Counted from the first letter of the stretch, positions 42,607 to 54,917 are shown. The stretch is DNA of 59,015 nucleotides from Candidatus Glassbacteria bacterium (GCA_019456185.1 VRUH01000021.1:1-59015); one strand, 5' to 3'. Numbers and translations: made by a program. Notes: generated by a model not told the origin, from the sequence alone.

Positions 42607-43755
42607 ATGAAATTTTCGACGTTTCTTAAGGTCGTGTTTTTCGGGGCACTCTTGTTGCCTCCCGGTTTGGCGTCGGCCGAGACCATCGACGTCACCATCA
42701 AGGGCGTTGATGACGGGGTCAGGACTAGCAAGCAACAGGACTACAAGGAAGCCCTACTCCACGCCAAGCTTCAGGCCATCGAGAGGGCAGGGGTCGCCAT
42801 CGAATCGATCACCCGGATCGTCAACTTCCAGATGAAGCTCAAGCAGGTGGAAACCAAGGCGAAAGCCGTCTTACTGCCAGGCTTCCAGGTCATTGATATC
42901 GGCTACACCGAGGACGGTTCGTACCAAGTGGTCCTTTCCGGTAAACTTCGGGTTGGAGGAGCTACGGCATCCGAGGACGTGCCCGCCATGCAGATGGACC
43001 CGGTGGACGCGCCCTATATGATCATTCAAAAGTCCAACATCCGTAAAGTACCGCACGGAGCCGCCGAAAGGATTTACGTTCTTGCCGCTGGAACGGAGGT
43101 TTTCGTCTTGGGTATTTCCAAGGACCGTACCTGGGCCGCGATCGAATACAAAGGAAAGGGTTTGGGATACGTGCAATTTTCCGTACTGCAGGAAAAGAGA
43201 GCCTATTTGGCTGAACAGGAGAGAAAGAGAAAACAGAAGGAAAAGGCAAGACAGGAGGCCAATCGCAAAAAGGAAAGAGAGGAACGGGAACGAGCCGAAA
43301 GCAGGCGGAATCTCGCCGAACTACTGGAGGCGAAAAGACGATTGAAGGCCTGGAAGAACGTCCGGCTGACGCCGAGCGACGCGCAGGAATGCCGCTCACA
43401 ATGCGAATCGCTCCGCGAGCGATCGAGACAAGTTTCCGATGAAGCCTGGAGAGCGCGTAGCCAGATCAACCGGGTCAGTCGGTACGCCCAGGAAATCGGT
43501 CGAATGGATCTCAACAATTTGGCCAGGGAACTTGCCGCGAAACATAAGGCAGGTGTGGCGCAATCGGCGAGGCTTAAGCAGGCGTATGAAAACTGCAAAG
43601 TTGGTTGCGATAGCAAAACTTACGGATCAGGAAACAAATTCAAATGCCCGAATCAGCAAGAAATGAAATTGATAATTCCAGGGCATTTTTTTGAGATTCA
43701 GCGGGACGGTCCCCAAACGATTTCCACTTGGCGGTGCCCCCTTCCGCCGAAGTGA
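42607..43755 (+). CDS. Exported LPP20-like / SH3-like / coiled-coil protein
   Basis: 382 aa from the ATG at 42607; a GTG at 42595 is possible. Signal peptide (FLKVVFFGALLLPPGLASA). Residues about 25-120 form an LPP20/FlgT-N-like domain (DYKEALLHAKLQAIERAG). Residues about 140-200 resemble a bacterial SH3 domain (SNIRKVPHGAAERIYVLAAG, WAAIEYKGKGLGYV). A long highly charged coiled coil follows (AEQERKRKQKEKARQEANRK). The C-terminal part has Cys pairs. SH3-type domains bind cell wall, fitting an envelope role beside the caspases. Confidence 0.75.
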   Translation: MKFSTFLKVVFFGALLLPPGLASAETIDVTIKGVDDGVRTSKQQDYKEALLHAKLQAIERAGVAIESITRIVNFQMKLKQVETKAKAVLLPGFQVIDIGYTEDGSYQVVLSGKLRVGGATASEDVPAMQMDPVDAPYMIIQKSNIRKVPHGAAERIYVLAAGTEVFVLGISKDRTWAAIEYKGKGLGYVQFSVLQEKRAYLAEQERKRKQKEKARQEANRKKEREERERAESRRNLAELLEAKRRLKAWKNVRLTPSDAQECRSQCESLRERSRQVSDEAWRARSQINRVSRYAQEIGRMDLNNLARELAAKHKAGVAQSARLKQAYENCKVGCDSKTYGSGNKFKCPNQQEMKLIIPGHFFEIQRDGPQTISTWRCPLPPK

Positions 43756-43835
43756 CGCTTCGAGGTGCGCAGACTTTGTTATTAGGGCGGACTGGGTAAT
43801 ATCGGTTCAATTGTTAGATTGGGAGGTAATCGATC

Positions 43836-44288
43836 ATGAGGCGCATATCAACAATTCTCGGTTTGACTTTCGTAGTAGCATTTATCTTCCCTGACCCGAG
43901 TTGGGCTGCCTGCAAGTTTGATTGGTCGGCAGGGGCTTACTGTGGTCCTGGGAAGACGGCTAATCGGGTCACGGATGAATTCGTTGGACCTTTTTCGAAC
44001 GCATGCCGGACCCACGACTTCTGCTATTTCGCAGCAGGAGAGCAGATTGCTAAAGAAATTGAAGAGGGCTACTTGAGAACAAAATCTGATATTGCGAAGC
44101 GGCGAGATGAGTCAAGACGGCAATGTGATTCTTATTTTTACGAGAGTCTTATGGATGCATGCTCTCAGGTTCCAGCTGTCATGAGAACCAGTTGTAAGAC
44201 TAACGCGCTGCAGTACTTTGGCTGGGTTAAAGGTGTTGGCTGGTCGGCGTTCAGGCGGTCAATAACAAAGGCTCAGAACTGTCGGTAA
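43836..44288 (+). CDS. Secreted phospholipase A2
   Basis: 150 aa with signal peptide MRRISTILGLTFVVAFIF. The PLA2 signature is complete: a calcium-loop-like AYCGPGK (about residues 35-40), then the active helix ACRTHDFCY with His60-Asp61 between Cys57 and Cys63. SRRQCDSYFYESLMDAC supplies the second Asp helix and more Cys. Secreted PLA2s need calcium and hydrolyse the sn-2 ester of membrane phospholipids. In the periplasm or outside it could damage the cell's own or another membrane. No immunity protein was recognised. Following the caspase block in the same direction, it is a possible effector. Confidence 0.87.
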   Translation: MRRISTILGLTFVVAFIFPDPSWAACKFDWSAGAYCGPGKTANRVTDEFVGPFSNACRTHDFCYFAAGEQIAKEIEEGYLRTKSDIAKRRDESRRQCDSYFYESLMDACSQVPAVMRTSCKTNALQYFGWVKGVGWSAFRRSITKAQNCR

Positions 44289-44441
44289 CGCCGGCACTGT
44301 CATGTACTAGGCGAGGCCTCTGAAGACCGCTTGAGGTGACAGGTGGTGGGAGATGTGTCCGTTGGTTTTGCTGATAGGGAGAGCGAAGGATCTGCTGTAT
44401 GTGCCCCGATCCATGATTATTTTCGGATCGGACAGGCGTTA
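44289..44441. other. Gap between PLA2 and the remnant, no gene
   Basis: Non-coding sequence downstream of the PLA2 gene. No feature was recognised. Confidence 0.3.
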
Positions 44442-44504
44442 GGATCGACGGTCTATCCGACCACGGACACGGCGGAAGTGGTTTTGAAATTGGCCATCGA
44501 ATAG
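44442..44504 (+). pseudogene. Remnant of a caspase (5)-like gene 3' end
   Basis: Translates as GSTVYPTTDTAEVVLKLAIE followed by a stop, closely matching the last 20 residues of the caspase (5) protein (GSTIYPTEDTAELVLELSIE). No start or longer frame precedes it. It shows that a second copy of that gene once stood here and was lost. Confidence 0.7.
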
Positions 44505-44522
44505 GAAGGGGAGCATTGATAA

Positions 44523-45062
44523 ATGTGGGACCAGTCCATAATGAAGAAAAAAAGGGGGAAAGGGGGTTATGGCAAAAGGGATTTCCTAACCCTTATCCCT
44601 ATAATAGTAATTTTGCTGTTTTTTGTGCTTTTTTCTAATTTCGCACATGTTAAACAAGCATGGGGAAGCCCTATTGTAGCTTCATTAGTTTGCCGCGATA
44701 TTTTAAAGGGTAGTAGATTTGAAATTGTCAAAAGACTTTTTTTAGGTAGATGTATATTTGCTAAAGATGGTTCTTCATCTGTCAACGCCACAAATTGGAA
44801 TGCATTTTCTTTTGTTGGAATTTGGATCGACGATGCATTGTGGCATCGTATTGTGACCCTTGATGGTGATGATAAAAATATGAAACACACAGTCATGAAA
44901 TATTTCTATGGTGTATTGAAGAAGGCGGCTCAATTAGCTGAGGCACCCTCAAACACCAAACTTACTTTTTACCTTGTGAATAATAATGGGAGTGTCATAG
45001 CTCGTGGTATTATTATCGGAGGCGAAATGATACCAAACTTTGTTGACCCCAAGCATTGGTAA
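44523..45062 (+). CDS. Single-span membrane or exported hypothetical protein
   Basis: 179 aa, ATG preceded by GAAGGGGAG. A basic N-terminus (KKKRGKGGYGKR) is followed by one hydrophobic stretch (FLTLIPIIVILLFFVLF), so it is an N-in membrane protein or has an uncleaved signal. The rest is a soluble domain without a recognised family. Base composition is clearly AT-rich compared with the genes on both sides, indicating separate acquisition. Confidence 0.65.
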   Translation: MWDQSIMKKKRGKGGYGKRDFLTLIPIIVILLFFVLFSNFAHVKQAWGSPIVASLVCRDILKGSRFEIVKRLFLGRCIFAKDGSSSVNATNWNAFSFVGIWIDDALWHRIVTLDGDDKNMKHTVMKYFYGVLKKAAQLAEAPSNTKLTFYLVNNNGSVIARGIIIGGEMIPNFVDPKHW

Positions 45063-45115
45063 CGGATTTCGGCTGGGTTTGTATGCTGGCTGAAAATATG
45101 AAAGGGGATTTCGTT

Positions 45116-45286
45116 ATGAAGAAAGGAATGGTGTTCGTCTGGATTATTGTGTTGATTTTTATGAATTATATAGAAGTGGCGTACTCTGGACAAAGAAATT
45201 TGGTCATTCGTAATGTAAAAGTTACGGAACACAATTTAGCGCATGGAAATCATTGGTTTGGAGTCACAACACGGGCAGGTGAATAA
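45116..45286 (+). CDS. Small exported protein, possibly cut by a premature stop
   Basis: 56 aa from the ATG at 45116 (AAAGGGG upstream). Signal peptide MKKGMVFVWIIVLIFMNYIE, then QRNLVIRNVKVTEHNLAHGN. The TAA at 45284-45286 is followed in the same frame by another open stretch to 45532 that looks like continuing protein, so the gene may be interrupted. AT-rich like the gene before it. Confidence 0.5.
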   Translation: MKKGMVFVWIIVLIFMNYIEVAYSGQRNLVIRNVKVTEHNLAHGNHWFGVTTRAGE

Positions 45287-45304
45287 ATTTATTTCTGGTC
45301 TAAA

Positions 45305-45532
45305 ATGAGTCCAAATCGAAATGACCCAGATTTAATTTCTGAAGCTTTTACCATGCAGCAGACACAACACACTTTCGACATATACTATTTCAATGATTTA
45401 AACAAGTTTCAGTGGGGAAAAACGTGGATGAACGCTTATGGTATTGGCTTTCCCCGCGTCCAGGAAATGAATGAAGGCCGAGGCAGGCAATCCGTCATCA
45501 CCCGTGCTTCCAACCGCCGGTGCCTGCATTAA
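45305..45532 (+). pseudogene. In-frame continuation of the small exported gene
   Basis: 75 codons in the same frame as 45116-45286, separated by one stop codon and five more codons. The first ~50 residues (MQQTQHTFDIYYFNDLNKFQ) are AT-rich and protein-like. After about 45450 the composition becomes GC-rich and the sequence looks unrelated, marking a junction. Probably the broken second half of one gene; separate translation cannot be excluded. Confidence 0.4.
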
Positions 45533-45579
45533 CTCGTGCGCAGACAAGGCCACCAGCAATTCTCCCTCCCTGAAACCTC

Positions 45580-45607
45580 GCCGGGCCATCGTGGCCCGGC
45601 AATTTTT
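45580..45607 (+). terminator. Rho-independent terminator
   Basis: GCCGGGCCA (45580-45588), loop TCG, TGGCCCGGC (45592-45600), then AATTTTT. It faces rightward at the end of the exported-protein block and just before the convergent hsdR gene, so it closes plus-strand transcription. Confidence 0.8.
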
Positions 45608-45659
45608 CGGTTATCTCATGGGGGTTACGTGAAATTCCGTCAGGCACCGTTCCAGGCAG

Positions 45660-48829
<3,170 letters not shown>

Positions 48830-48833
<4 letters not shown>

Positions 48834-50422
48834 CCGGCGGCCTCCTCATCCACCCTCTCAATGAAACATAGGTCCACGTTGAACCCATAAGCGCCGAGAC
48901 GGCGCGCCGAGTGCTGGAAGGACACTTTGCTGAAAAACGGGATGTCGAACGTGCCGTCCCGTCTGCGCTTCGCGATCACCCCGAACCGTATCGTGTAGTC
49001 CCGCGCATTGGGTTGATCCACCGGGATCAATTCAACATTCTCCGCAGCAACACGCGTGAGGTAATCTCGAACCTGGTTTCGAAATTCTGGCTCCCGCGCC
49101 AGCAACTCCCCAGCCATCACCCCTTGTCTGAACAAGTGGCTGAGAGTGCTTGATCCCTTTTCTCCCGGCTTGGTGTGCAGGAGCACCCGTTCGTCCGTCA
49201 GGATGTCGCAGAGTTCGTACCCGGTCGCTTCACCGGGGACTCGGAAAGTCTGTCGGTCGAATAGGATGCGCCCGTCGCGTCCACACACTCTCGCACAGTA
49301 AGCCGGTTCACTCTCTGCTACGCCGGCATCGGGAAAGCCGGACTGCACGACCTTGGACTCGTAAAAGTCAATGACCCGATCCCTGAAATCGGTGTCTACA
49401 CGGTACCAACTCCCCTCGGACAGAATGTATTGATGTCCTCCGTGGCTAACTTCGAAGATGATGCATTTGTAGAGCTTCCAACGCGGGAAAGACGTGCCTT
49501 CGACCTCAAATTGAATTTCGACGTGATGCGCCTTCAACGTCTCTAGCTCGATGTCATCATCAGTGCGACGACCAGCGAAGTAGTCCGTAATGTCCAGATC
49601 GGAGTACAGCGTCTTGTTCCACGTGCCCTGAAACTTAAAACCGACAATCGCCGTTTCGTCGATGATTTCGGGAGGAGACAGATACACTCGCTCGAACTCA
49701 GCGTTGTTCAATGCGCCAAGGAGCAACTGGTCCAGCGTTCCGATCATGACGGGATCGCTCACCGGACGCAGTTGATCGATCATTGCAAAGCTGGCCTGGT
49801 AGGCATCGCTTTCAAAGAGGTCGAGCGCCTGCGCGCACTTACGCCCGAGCCCAGCAAAATCCAATTCGGCGGACAGCTTCAACGAACTGCTACCCGTTGC
49901 CTTCTTAGCGAAGCCGTCATCGGCGGCCCTTCCGGTCACGCTCCGGATGACATCAACCAGTTGGTCGATTTCAAACTCGTCGAGCCTGGAGGATCGCCCC
50001 GTCTGTTGACGTTTGCGTAATGCCGCCGTCTCGGGTCGCATCACGTCAACATTCCGGAGTTCATCCGGGGCCACGGCGCCCAGGGCTGCTTTCAGCCCGA
50101 AGTCCTCGACGAACCTCCCGTCGTCGAGCATCGACCAACCATGGCCGAACGTGATTGCAAACGTCCGCTCGCGCACCTTCAGAAACAGGACAGCCGACAC
50201 GCTTCGCACCGACAAGTTCAGGGCGCTCAGATCGAAAGCCTCGTCGAGTAGCAATTTCCACCTCGGCGGATTAGCGGGGTGTTGTTTGACGAAGAGCACC
50301 GGCTCCTCCTCGTGATCGTCGTCCGGATCAAATCGGTCGAACATGTCCGGTAGCTTTAGCGCGTCCTCGTACCGGTCGAGGTCGTCCTTGGCGAGGTGGA
50401 TGGTGATGGTCCTGCTTTTCAT
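48830..50422 (-). CDS. DUF6119/TIGR04141-like protein in the RM operon
   Basis: 530 aa from the ATG at 50422 (AGGTGG upstream); a GTG at 50443 overlaps the previous gene. The pattern [38 protein letters not shown] and [10 protein letters not shown]...[10 protein letters not shown] resembles the sporadically distributed TIGR04141/DUF6119 family seen in defence loci. No catalytic motif is obvious. Embedded between type I RM genes with overlaps, it is translated with them. Its role, perhaps sensing or regulating restriction, is unknown. Confidence 0.75.
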
Positions 50423-50432
50423 TCGCCACCTC

Positions 50433-50993
50433 TCAAAGTTCACTTGTTCCGTATTTATCGATGTATCGACGAAGTTGGGCCTTCGGCCGTTCGATCACCC
50501 AGTCGAAGTATTTCGCTATGGACTGTTTGATCGCCCAAACATCGAAAAACATTTGAGCAAAACAGTCAGCAACACTGAACGGATTGCGCCCTTTATACGA
50601 GACCTTCTCGACCCCATCTCCATGAGCCGCGACGTTGCGAGCCTCGTTGATGTCTCGAATGGATTGGAGGTCCGGATAGGGCCAAGAGTTCAAGACCGGC
50701 TCCAACACGCGGTACATGTCCATGAACCCTAAGCGTCCAATCATACGGTCGAATTTTTCCAGGGTCTTTTTGTTTTCTGTCTCGTCGTCCGTAAGGAACA
50801 GTTGGGCTTTGAATGTGTGGTAGAAGATTCGCCGTAGTTCGACCTCAACCGCGGCATGAAGATCGAAAATGCAGGACCTGATTTGATGCTGGTTATCGTC
50901 CAGGTTTGAGGCAAGTTCCTTCACCCCCTCATAAGCCTCCTCGGCGCTCTTGAAGCTGAGGAGTTCAAGGTAACTTTGAGATGTTTCCGTCAC
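50433..50993 (-). CDS. HEPN-like protein in the RM operon
   Basis: 186 aa, all-helical. Near residue 120 the sequence INEARNVAAHGDG contains Arg-Asn-x-x-x-His, the HEPN ribonuclease-type motif, and an N-terminal helical pair (CIFDLHAAVEVELRRIFY) suits a HEPN dimer. HEPN proteins are common toxins and defence effectors that cleave RNA. ATGA overlap with the Abi_C-like gene upstream. The HEPN call rests on this motif and helix pattern only. Confidence 0.6.
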   Translation of the reverse strand: MTETSQSYLELLSFKSAEEAYEGVKELASNLDDNQHQIRSCIFDLHAAVEVELRRIFYHTFKAQLFLTDDETENKKTLEKFDRMIGRLGFMDMYRVLEPVLNSWPYPDLQSIRDINEARNVAAHGDGVEKVSYKGRNPFSVADCFAQMFFDVWAIKQSIAKYFDWVIERPKAQLRRYIDKYGTSEL

Positions 50994-51694
50994 GCGGCAA
51001 CCTCCTCTTCGCCCTCAGGTTCCTCCTCCGGCAGGTCGCTGAGCACATCTACATATGCTCCCCGGTCGAGGGCGTAGAGTACCTGGCTTGGGCGGAAAGT
51101 GAGGAAGTCGTTGATAACGATATGGTTGTTGTCTTCGTCAACGCTCACCGATACGGCGGTGTCCATGCGTTCGTTTTCATCAGCCTCTTCATTGTATTCC
51201 CGGCGCGTATGGCCAAGGTTCAATGGGCGTGCCGCATGGGCCTCGTAAAGAATGACGGCGATGGCTTCGGCGGTGGCGGCGGCGAGTGTCCGGTGGCGAT
51301 GGCCGACGGATTGATGCACCACATCGCGACCGTGCCCGAGAGGCCCATTGCTGTTGCGCAGCTCGGACAGTCCCCGTGTCGCCGTGATCAGGCCGCTTGC
51401 GATATCCCGGAGCGCCGTATCAACGGTTTCCACGTCCAGGCCCACGGTCCGAGCCGCCAATGTCACAAGCTTGGCGGGTGAGGCGTCCGATGGACAGGCC
51501 TGCCCATGTTCAGAGAGGATGGTTTTGCACACGCACTCGACGATACATTTCGCACCGTCTAAGGCTTTGTCCGAACCTTCGTGGATTGCCGCTTCGGTGG
51601 TTTCAATGAGTTCCCGCAGGTGGCCTGAGTCGGGCCAGTCCTCCAAGATGCGGCGGACTCCTTCAAGAACGAAATCGGGAGTGCCATCGGTCAT
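50990..51694 (-). CDS. Abi_C-like (abortive infection) protein
   Basis: 234 aa. Residues 30-155 match the abortive-infection C-terminal pattern: EAAIHEGSDKALDGAKCIVE, CKTILSEHG, and TRGLSELRNSNGPLGHGRD. The LRN...GHG element is the HEPN-related motif of Abi_C proteins. The C-terminal ~70 residues are acidic and beta-rich (EDNNHIVINDFLTFRPSQV). ATGA overlaps link it to hsdS and the HEPN gene. It probably acts as a back-up growth-arrest factor in the RM locus (inference). Confidence 0.75.
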   Translation of the reverse strand: MTDGTPDFVLEGVRRILEDWPDSGHLRELIETTEAAIHEGSDKALDGAKCIVECVCKTILSEHGQACPSDASPAKLVTLAARTVGLDVETVDTALRDIASGLITATRGLSELRNSNGPLGHGRDVVHQSVGHRHRTLAAATAEAIAVILYEAHAARPLNLGHTRREYNEEADENERMDTAVSVSVDEDNNHIVINDFLTFRPSQVLYALDRGAYVDVLSDLPEEEPEGEEEVAA

Positions 51695-52974
51695 GTCGCG
51701 GCCTCCACTTCCTTCTCCGCACCACGAACGCGGATTTCGCCGGACATGAGTTTGGGCAACAGCGTATTGCGCAGGTCGGTGAGGGTTTCGTTTTCATGCC
51801 TATTGGCACTTATTTTATTATGAAACTCACAAACTAGATCATCAAAGGCCGACAAGACGGGTTTATCTGGGAGACAGAATGATATCTGCTTTAGGTTTGA
51901 AGCTGGCCGGGAAATTGACGGAACGCCCGTTGATGAAGTGTTAGCTAGCAGCCTGTGCTGACCAGTGTGGGATTTGAAAAAATAAAGTATAAAAGATGGC
52001 AAAACTTTGTTCATGTTGCATCGCAGATAAAATTGCCGCTGCGATATGATATATCTATCATACTTTGACGCATCTGGAACTAAGGAGACCTGACCGATAT
52101 TTCCAGCGTGAGTGAATATAATATCTCCTCGTTTTACATTTGATCTCTTTAGGCTATTAGCGTGTTCTTCGGTTATATAATTATAAGTGTTATCTTCAAG
52201 CAAAATGCTATTTAGATGTTGCCCGCTGATAATCGGAATACCGTCAGGGACAAACGTTGAAACTTTAATGTTCGAACCAAATGGTCCCATCGCAATTTGC
52301 GCGGCAACATCCTCCATTTTCGATAGTATCCACCCCTCCGGCAGCCCCTCGTCATTGAACCCATCCGGAAACAGCGCAGCCGTTTCGGTGTCCATGTGGG
52401 GGGGGTGACGGCCTTCGGCCTTGGCGTGAACGGGGTCGAAATCGACGAACCAGGACTTGAACAACGCCCGAGCCATCGCCTCCAGCGTTTCGTTCATCCG
52501 CCGGTTCAGATCGATCTTGTCGTCGAGGACACTTATGGTCTCGACAATTGCTTCTTGTTCTTGGATTGGAGGCGCTGAAAGGACGATTCGGTTCATGTTG
52601 CCCTGGGTCAATTTGGGCATCGTTGAGCCGGTCAAATAGCCCGAGATATCTTTGACGGTCAGCGCGTAATTGAGATAACGGGTTAACGCATTCCTGTTGC
52701 CACGAACGATGTGTGCATGGTTATTCACCCAAAACTGACCACGTGCCAAGAAAGCAATGGGTGTTTGTCGCGTTCGGAGATTTTCGCCATCCTCAGCGAT
52801 GAGCAAGTGCTCTCCATCAAAAATATAATCATCAACATAATCCACCACGCCGGACGCGCCGTAGTATGGATATGGACCGGGTGATCGGTCGGCCGATTTG
52901 ACCGGCCTTCTTAACGCGTCGAAATTCTCGGTCAGTTTCCCGAGAGGTTGCAGGGTCCACCCATCAGGAAGCAT
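51691..52974 (-). CDS. hsdS: Type I restriction-modification specificity subunit
   Basis: 427 aa with two target-recognition domains separated by a conserved helix ([20 protein letters not shown]) and ending with a second one ([20 protein letters not shown]). The first domain starts [13 protein letters not shown], the second [13 protein letters not shown]. HsdS selects the bipartite DNA target and holds HsdM and HsdR together. The second recognition domain (about 51790-52310) is AT-rich unlike the rest of the gene, a sign of domain exchange. It overlaps hsdM by 11 bases. Confidence 0.93.
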   Translation of the reverse strand: MLPDGWTLQPLGKLTENFDALRRPVKSADRSPGPYPYYGASGVVDYVDDYIFDGEHLLIAEDGENLRTRQTPIAFLARGQFWVNNHAHIVRGNRNALTRYLNYALTVKDISGYLTGSTMPKLTQGNMNRIVLSAPPIQEQEAIVETISVLDDKIDLNRRMNETLEAMARALFKSWFVDFDPVHAKAEGRHPPHMDTETAALFPDGFNDEGLPEGWILSKMEDVAAQIAMGPFGSNIKVSTFVPDGIPIISGQHLNSILLEDNTYNYITEEHANSLKRSNVKRGDIIFTHAGNIGQVSLVPDASKYDRYIISQRQFYLRCNMNKVLPSFILYFFKSHTGQHRLLANTSSTGVPSISRPASNLKQISFCLPDKPVLSAFDDLVCEFHNKISANRHENETLTDLRNTLLPKLMSGEIRVRGAEKEVEAAT

Positions 52975-54550
52975 CGAAAAAATCTCCTAGCCTCGCGCGG
53001 GTCACCACCTCCAGCCGTGCTCCTTCTTCAAACTGCTCCTCCAGCGTAACCATGAGCTTTGCGAACTTCTCCTCGAAAGGCACGCCGTCATCCTCCGCCA
53101 TCTCGGCACCGACGAAGCGGCCGGGGGTCAGGACGTGCCCATGTACGGCTACTTCCTCCAAGCTTGCCGCCTTACAGAAGCCGGAGACATCCTCGTATTC
53201 GCCACGCCGTCCTATGGCCTCTGTTTCACCCCGCCAAGCGTGGTAAGTGTCGGCGATATTGGCGAGGTCTTCGTCGGACAGTTCCCGCCGTTTGCGGTCC
53301 ACCAGGTGGCCCAGCTTGCGGGCGTCGATGAACAGGAGCTCACCGCGACGGTCACGGAAGCCGTTCGGTTTCTTGTTCCGGGCCAGGAACCACAGGCAGG
53401 CGGGAATTTGGGTCGAGTAGAAGAGCTGGCCGGGCAGGGCGATCATGCAATCGACCATGTCGGCCTCGATGAGGGCGCGGCGGATGTCGCCCTCACCCGA
53501 CTGGTTCGAAGACATGGAGCCGTTGGCCAGGACCACACCGGCGGTGCCCTTGGGCGACAGGTGGTGGAGGATGTGCAGCAGCCAGGCGTAATTGGCGTTG
53601 GCCGCCGGTGGGATGCCGAAGGCGCCCCAGCGCACGTCGTCGCGCAGCCGCTCGCCGCCCCAGTCGCTGACGTTGAAGGGAGGATTGGCGAGGATCGCGT
53701 CGGCGCGCAGGTCCTTGAACTCGTCGGCGTGGAAGCTGCCGTCGTTGTTCCAGCGGATGTCGGCGTCGATGCCGCGTACCGCCATGTTCATCTTGGCCAG
53801 CCGCCAGGTGGTGTGGTTCATCTCCTGGCCGTAAATCGCGATGTCGCCGAGGCGTCCGCCGTGCTCCTCGATGAACTTTTCGGACTGCACGAACATGCCG
53901 CCCGAGCCGCAACAGGGGTCGTAGACGCGCTGGTTGCGTCCCGGTTCCAGCATCCCGACCAGCAGGTTGACCACCGAGCGTGGGGTGTAGAACTCACCCC
54001 CGCCCTTGCCCTCGGCGTTGGCGAACTTACCCAGGAAGTATTCGTAGACCCGGCCCAGGATGTCCTTGGAGCGGGCCTGGGGATCGCCCAGGCCGATGGT
54101 GCCGATCAGGTCGATCACCTCGCCCAGCATCTGCTTGTTGAGCGCCGGGCGGGCGTAGTCCTTGGGCAGGACGCCGGTGAGGGTCGTGTTGTCGGCCTCG
54201 ATGGCGACCATGGCGTCGTCGATGGTCTTGCCGATGGTCGGCAGCTTGGCGGCCCGCTGGAGGTGCCGCCAGCGAGCCTGTGGGGGCACCCAGAAGATGT
54301 TCTCGGCAAGATACTCCTCGGGGTCCTCGGGATCGCTCAGGTCGTCGGCCTCCAGTTCGGCGTGCTTGGCCTCGAAGGCGTCCGAGATGTACTTGAGGAA
54401 GATCAGCCCGAGGACGACGTGCTTGTACTCGCTGGCGTCCATGGAACCGCGCAGCTTGTCGGCCGCCGCCCACATCTTGTCCTCGAAACCGAGGTTGGCG
54501 CCATTATTCTGGTTCTCGGCGGAGGCCTTTCTGTTCTTTTTCCTGGCCAC
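52964..54550 (-). CDS. hsdM: Type I restriction-modification methylase subunit
   Basis: 528 aa from the GTG at 54550, eight bases after GGAGGT; the longer frame to 54595 lacks such a site. The N-terminal helical domain ([18 protein letters not shown]) is followed by the N6-adenine methylase core with SAM-binding [11 protein letters not shown] and catalytic ANPPFN. HsdM modifies adenine in the target chosen by HsdS. First gene of the operon hsdM-hsdS-abiC-HEPN-DUF6119-hsdR. Confidence 0.95.
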   Translation of the reverse strand: MARKKNRKASAENQNNGANLGFEDKMWAAADKLRGSMDASEYKHVVLGLIFLKYISDAFEAKHAELEADDLSDPEDPEEYLAENIFWVPPQARWRHLQRAAKLPTIGKTIDDAMVAIEADNTTLTGVLPKDYARPALNKQMLGEVIDLIGTIGLGDPQARSKDILGRVYEYFLGKFANAEGKGGGEFYTPRSVVNLLVGMLEPGRNQRVYDPCCGSGGMFVQSEKFIEEHGGRLGDIAIYGQEMNHTTWRLAKMNMAVRGIDADIRWNNDGSFHADEFKDLRADAILANPPFNVSDWGGERLRDDVRWGAFGIPPAANANYAWLLHILHHLSPKGTAGVVLANGSMSSNQSGEGDIRRALIEADMVDCMIALPGQLFYSTQIPACLWFLARNKKPNGFRDRRGELLFIDARKLGHLVDRKRRELSDEDLANIADTYHAWRGETEAIGRRGEYEDVSGFCKAASLEEVAVHGHVLTPGRFVGAEMAEDDGVPFEEKFAKLMVTLEEQFEEGARLEVVTRARLGDFFDAS

Positions 54551-54872
54551 GGTTACCTCCCTGAACTCCGAACAAGTAGCAGATGTTATCGTCACGGTGC
54601 AATGGATGGTTTAGTTATTGCTCCCAGTACACATCGAAAAGCATTCAACTGCAACCGATTTCGCAAAGTGAATCGAGGGCCTTGCCACGCGCCGGACGAA
54701 TCCGGAACATCCACCTGTAGGTATGTTGCATCCGTGTTGCACGGAATCCCCGGCAATGGTTGGAAATGCCCGGGATTCAGAGGTTTTTTGAGGCAACGGT
54801 TGGTGACGTGTTTGGCAAACAAATAGCCCGCCGCGAGGCGGGCTATGTTATTGTTTTTGCATGGTAAAAGGG
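54551..54872. other. Upstream region of the RM operon
   Basis: 322 bases without a gene. It should contain the leftward promoter for hsdM. An imperfect hairpin (54745-54777, AATCCCCGGCA pairing with TGCCCGGGATT) followed by TTTTTT (54784-54789) faces rightward and may be a terminator. A second, perfect hairpin is listed separately. Confidence 0.4.
54823..54846 (-). terminator. Hairpin downstream of the tRNA-fMet fragment
   Basis: ATAGCCCGCC, loop GCGA, GGCGGGCTAT, with T-rich sequence on both sides. Read leftward it sits about 27 bases after the 3' end of the tRNA-fMet fragment at 54873, where a tRNA terminator is expected. It suggests the fragment brought along the original tRNA's downstream sequence. 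Confidence 0.65.
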
Positions 54873-54917
54873 TGGTTGCGGGGGTAGGATTTGAACCTAC
54901 GACCTTCAGGTTATGAG
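54873..54917 (-). repeat. tRNA-fMet 3' fragment (left copy)
   Basis: Minus-strand reading ends ...CCCCCGCAACCA and includes the T-arm and anticodon CAT of initiator tRNA-Met. Homology stops in the anticodon stem, so no functional tRNA is possible. Old attachment site. Confidence 0.75.

Noticed and set aside
54873-54917. Possible tRNA-Met gene (also at 58041-58085)
   Set aside because: Both are 3' fragments ending in the anticodon region; the 5' halves are missing.
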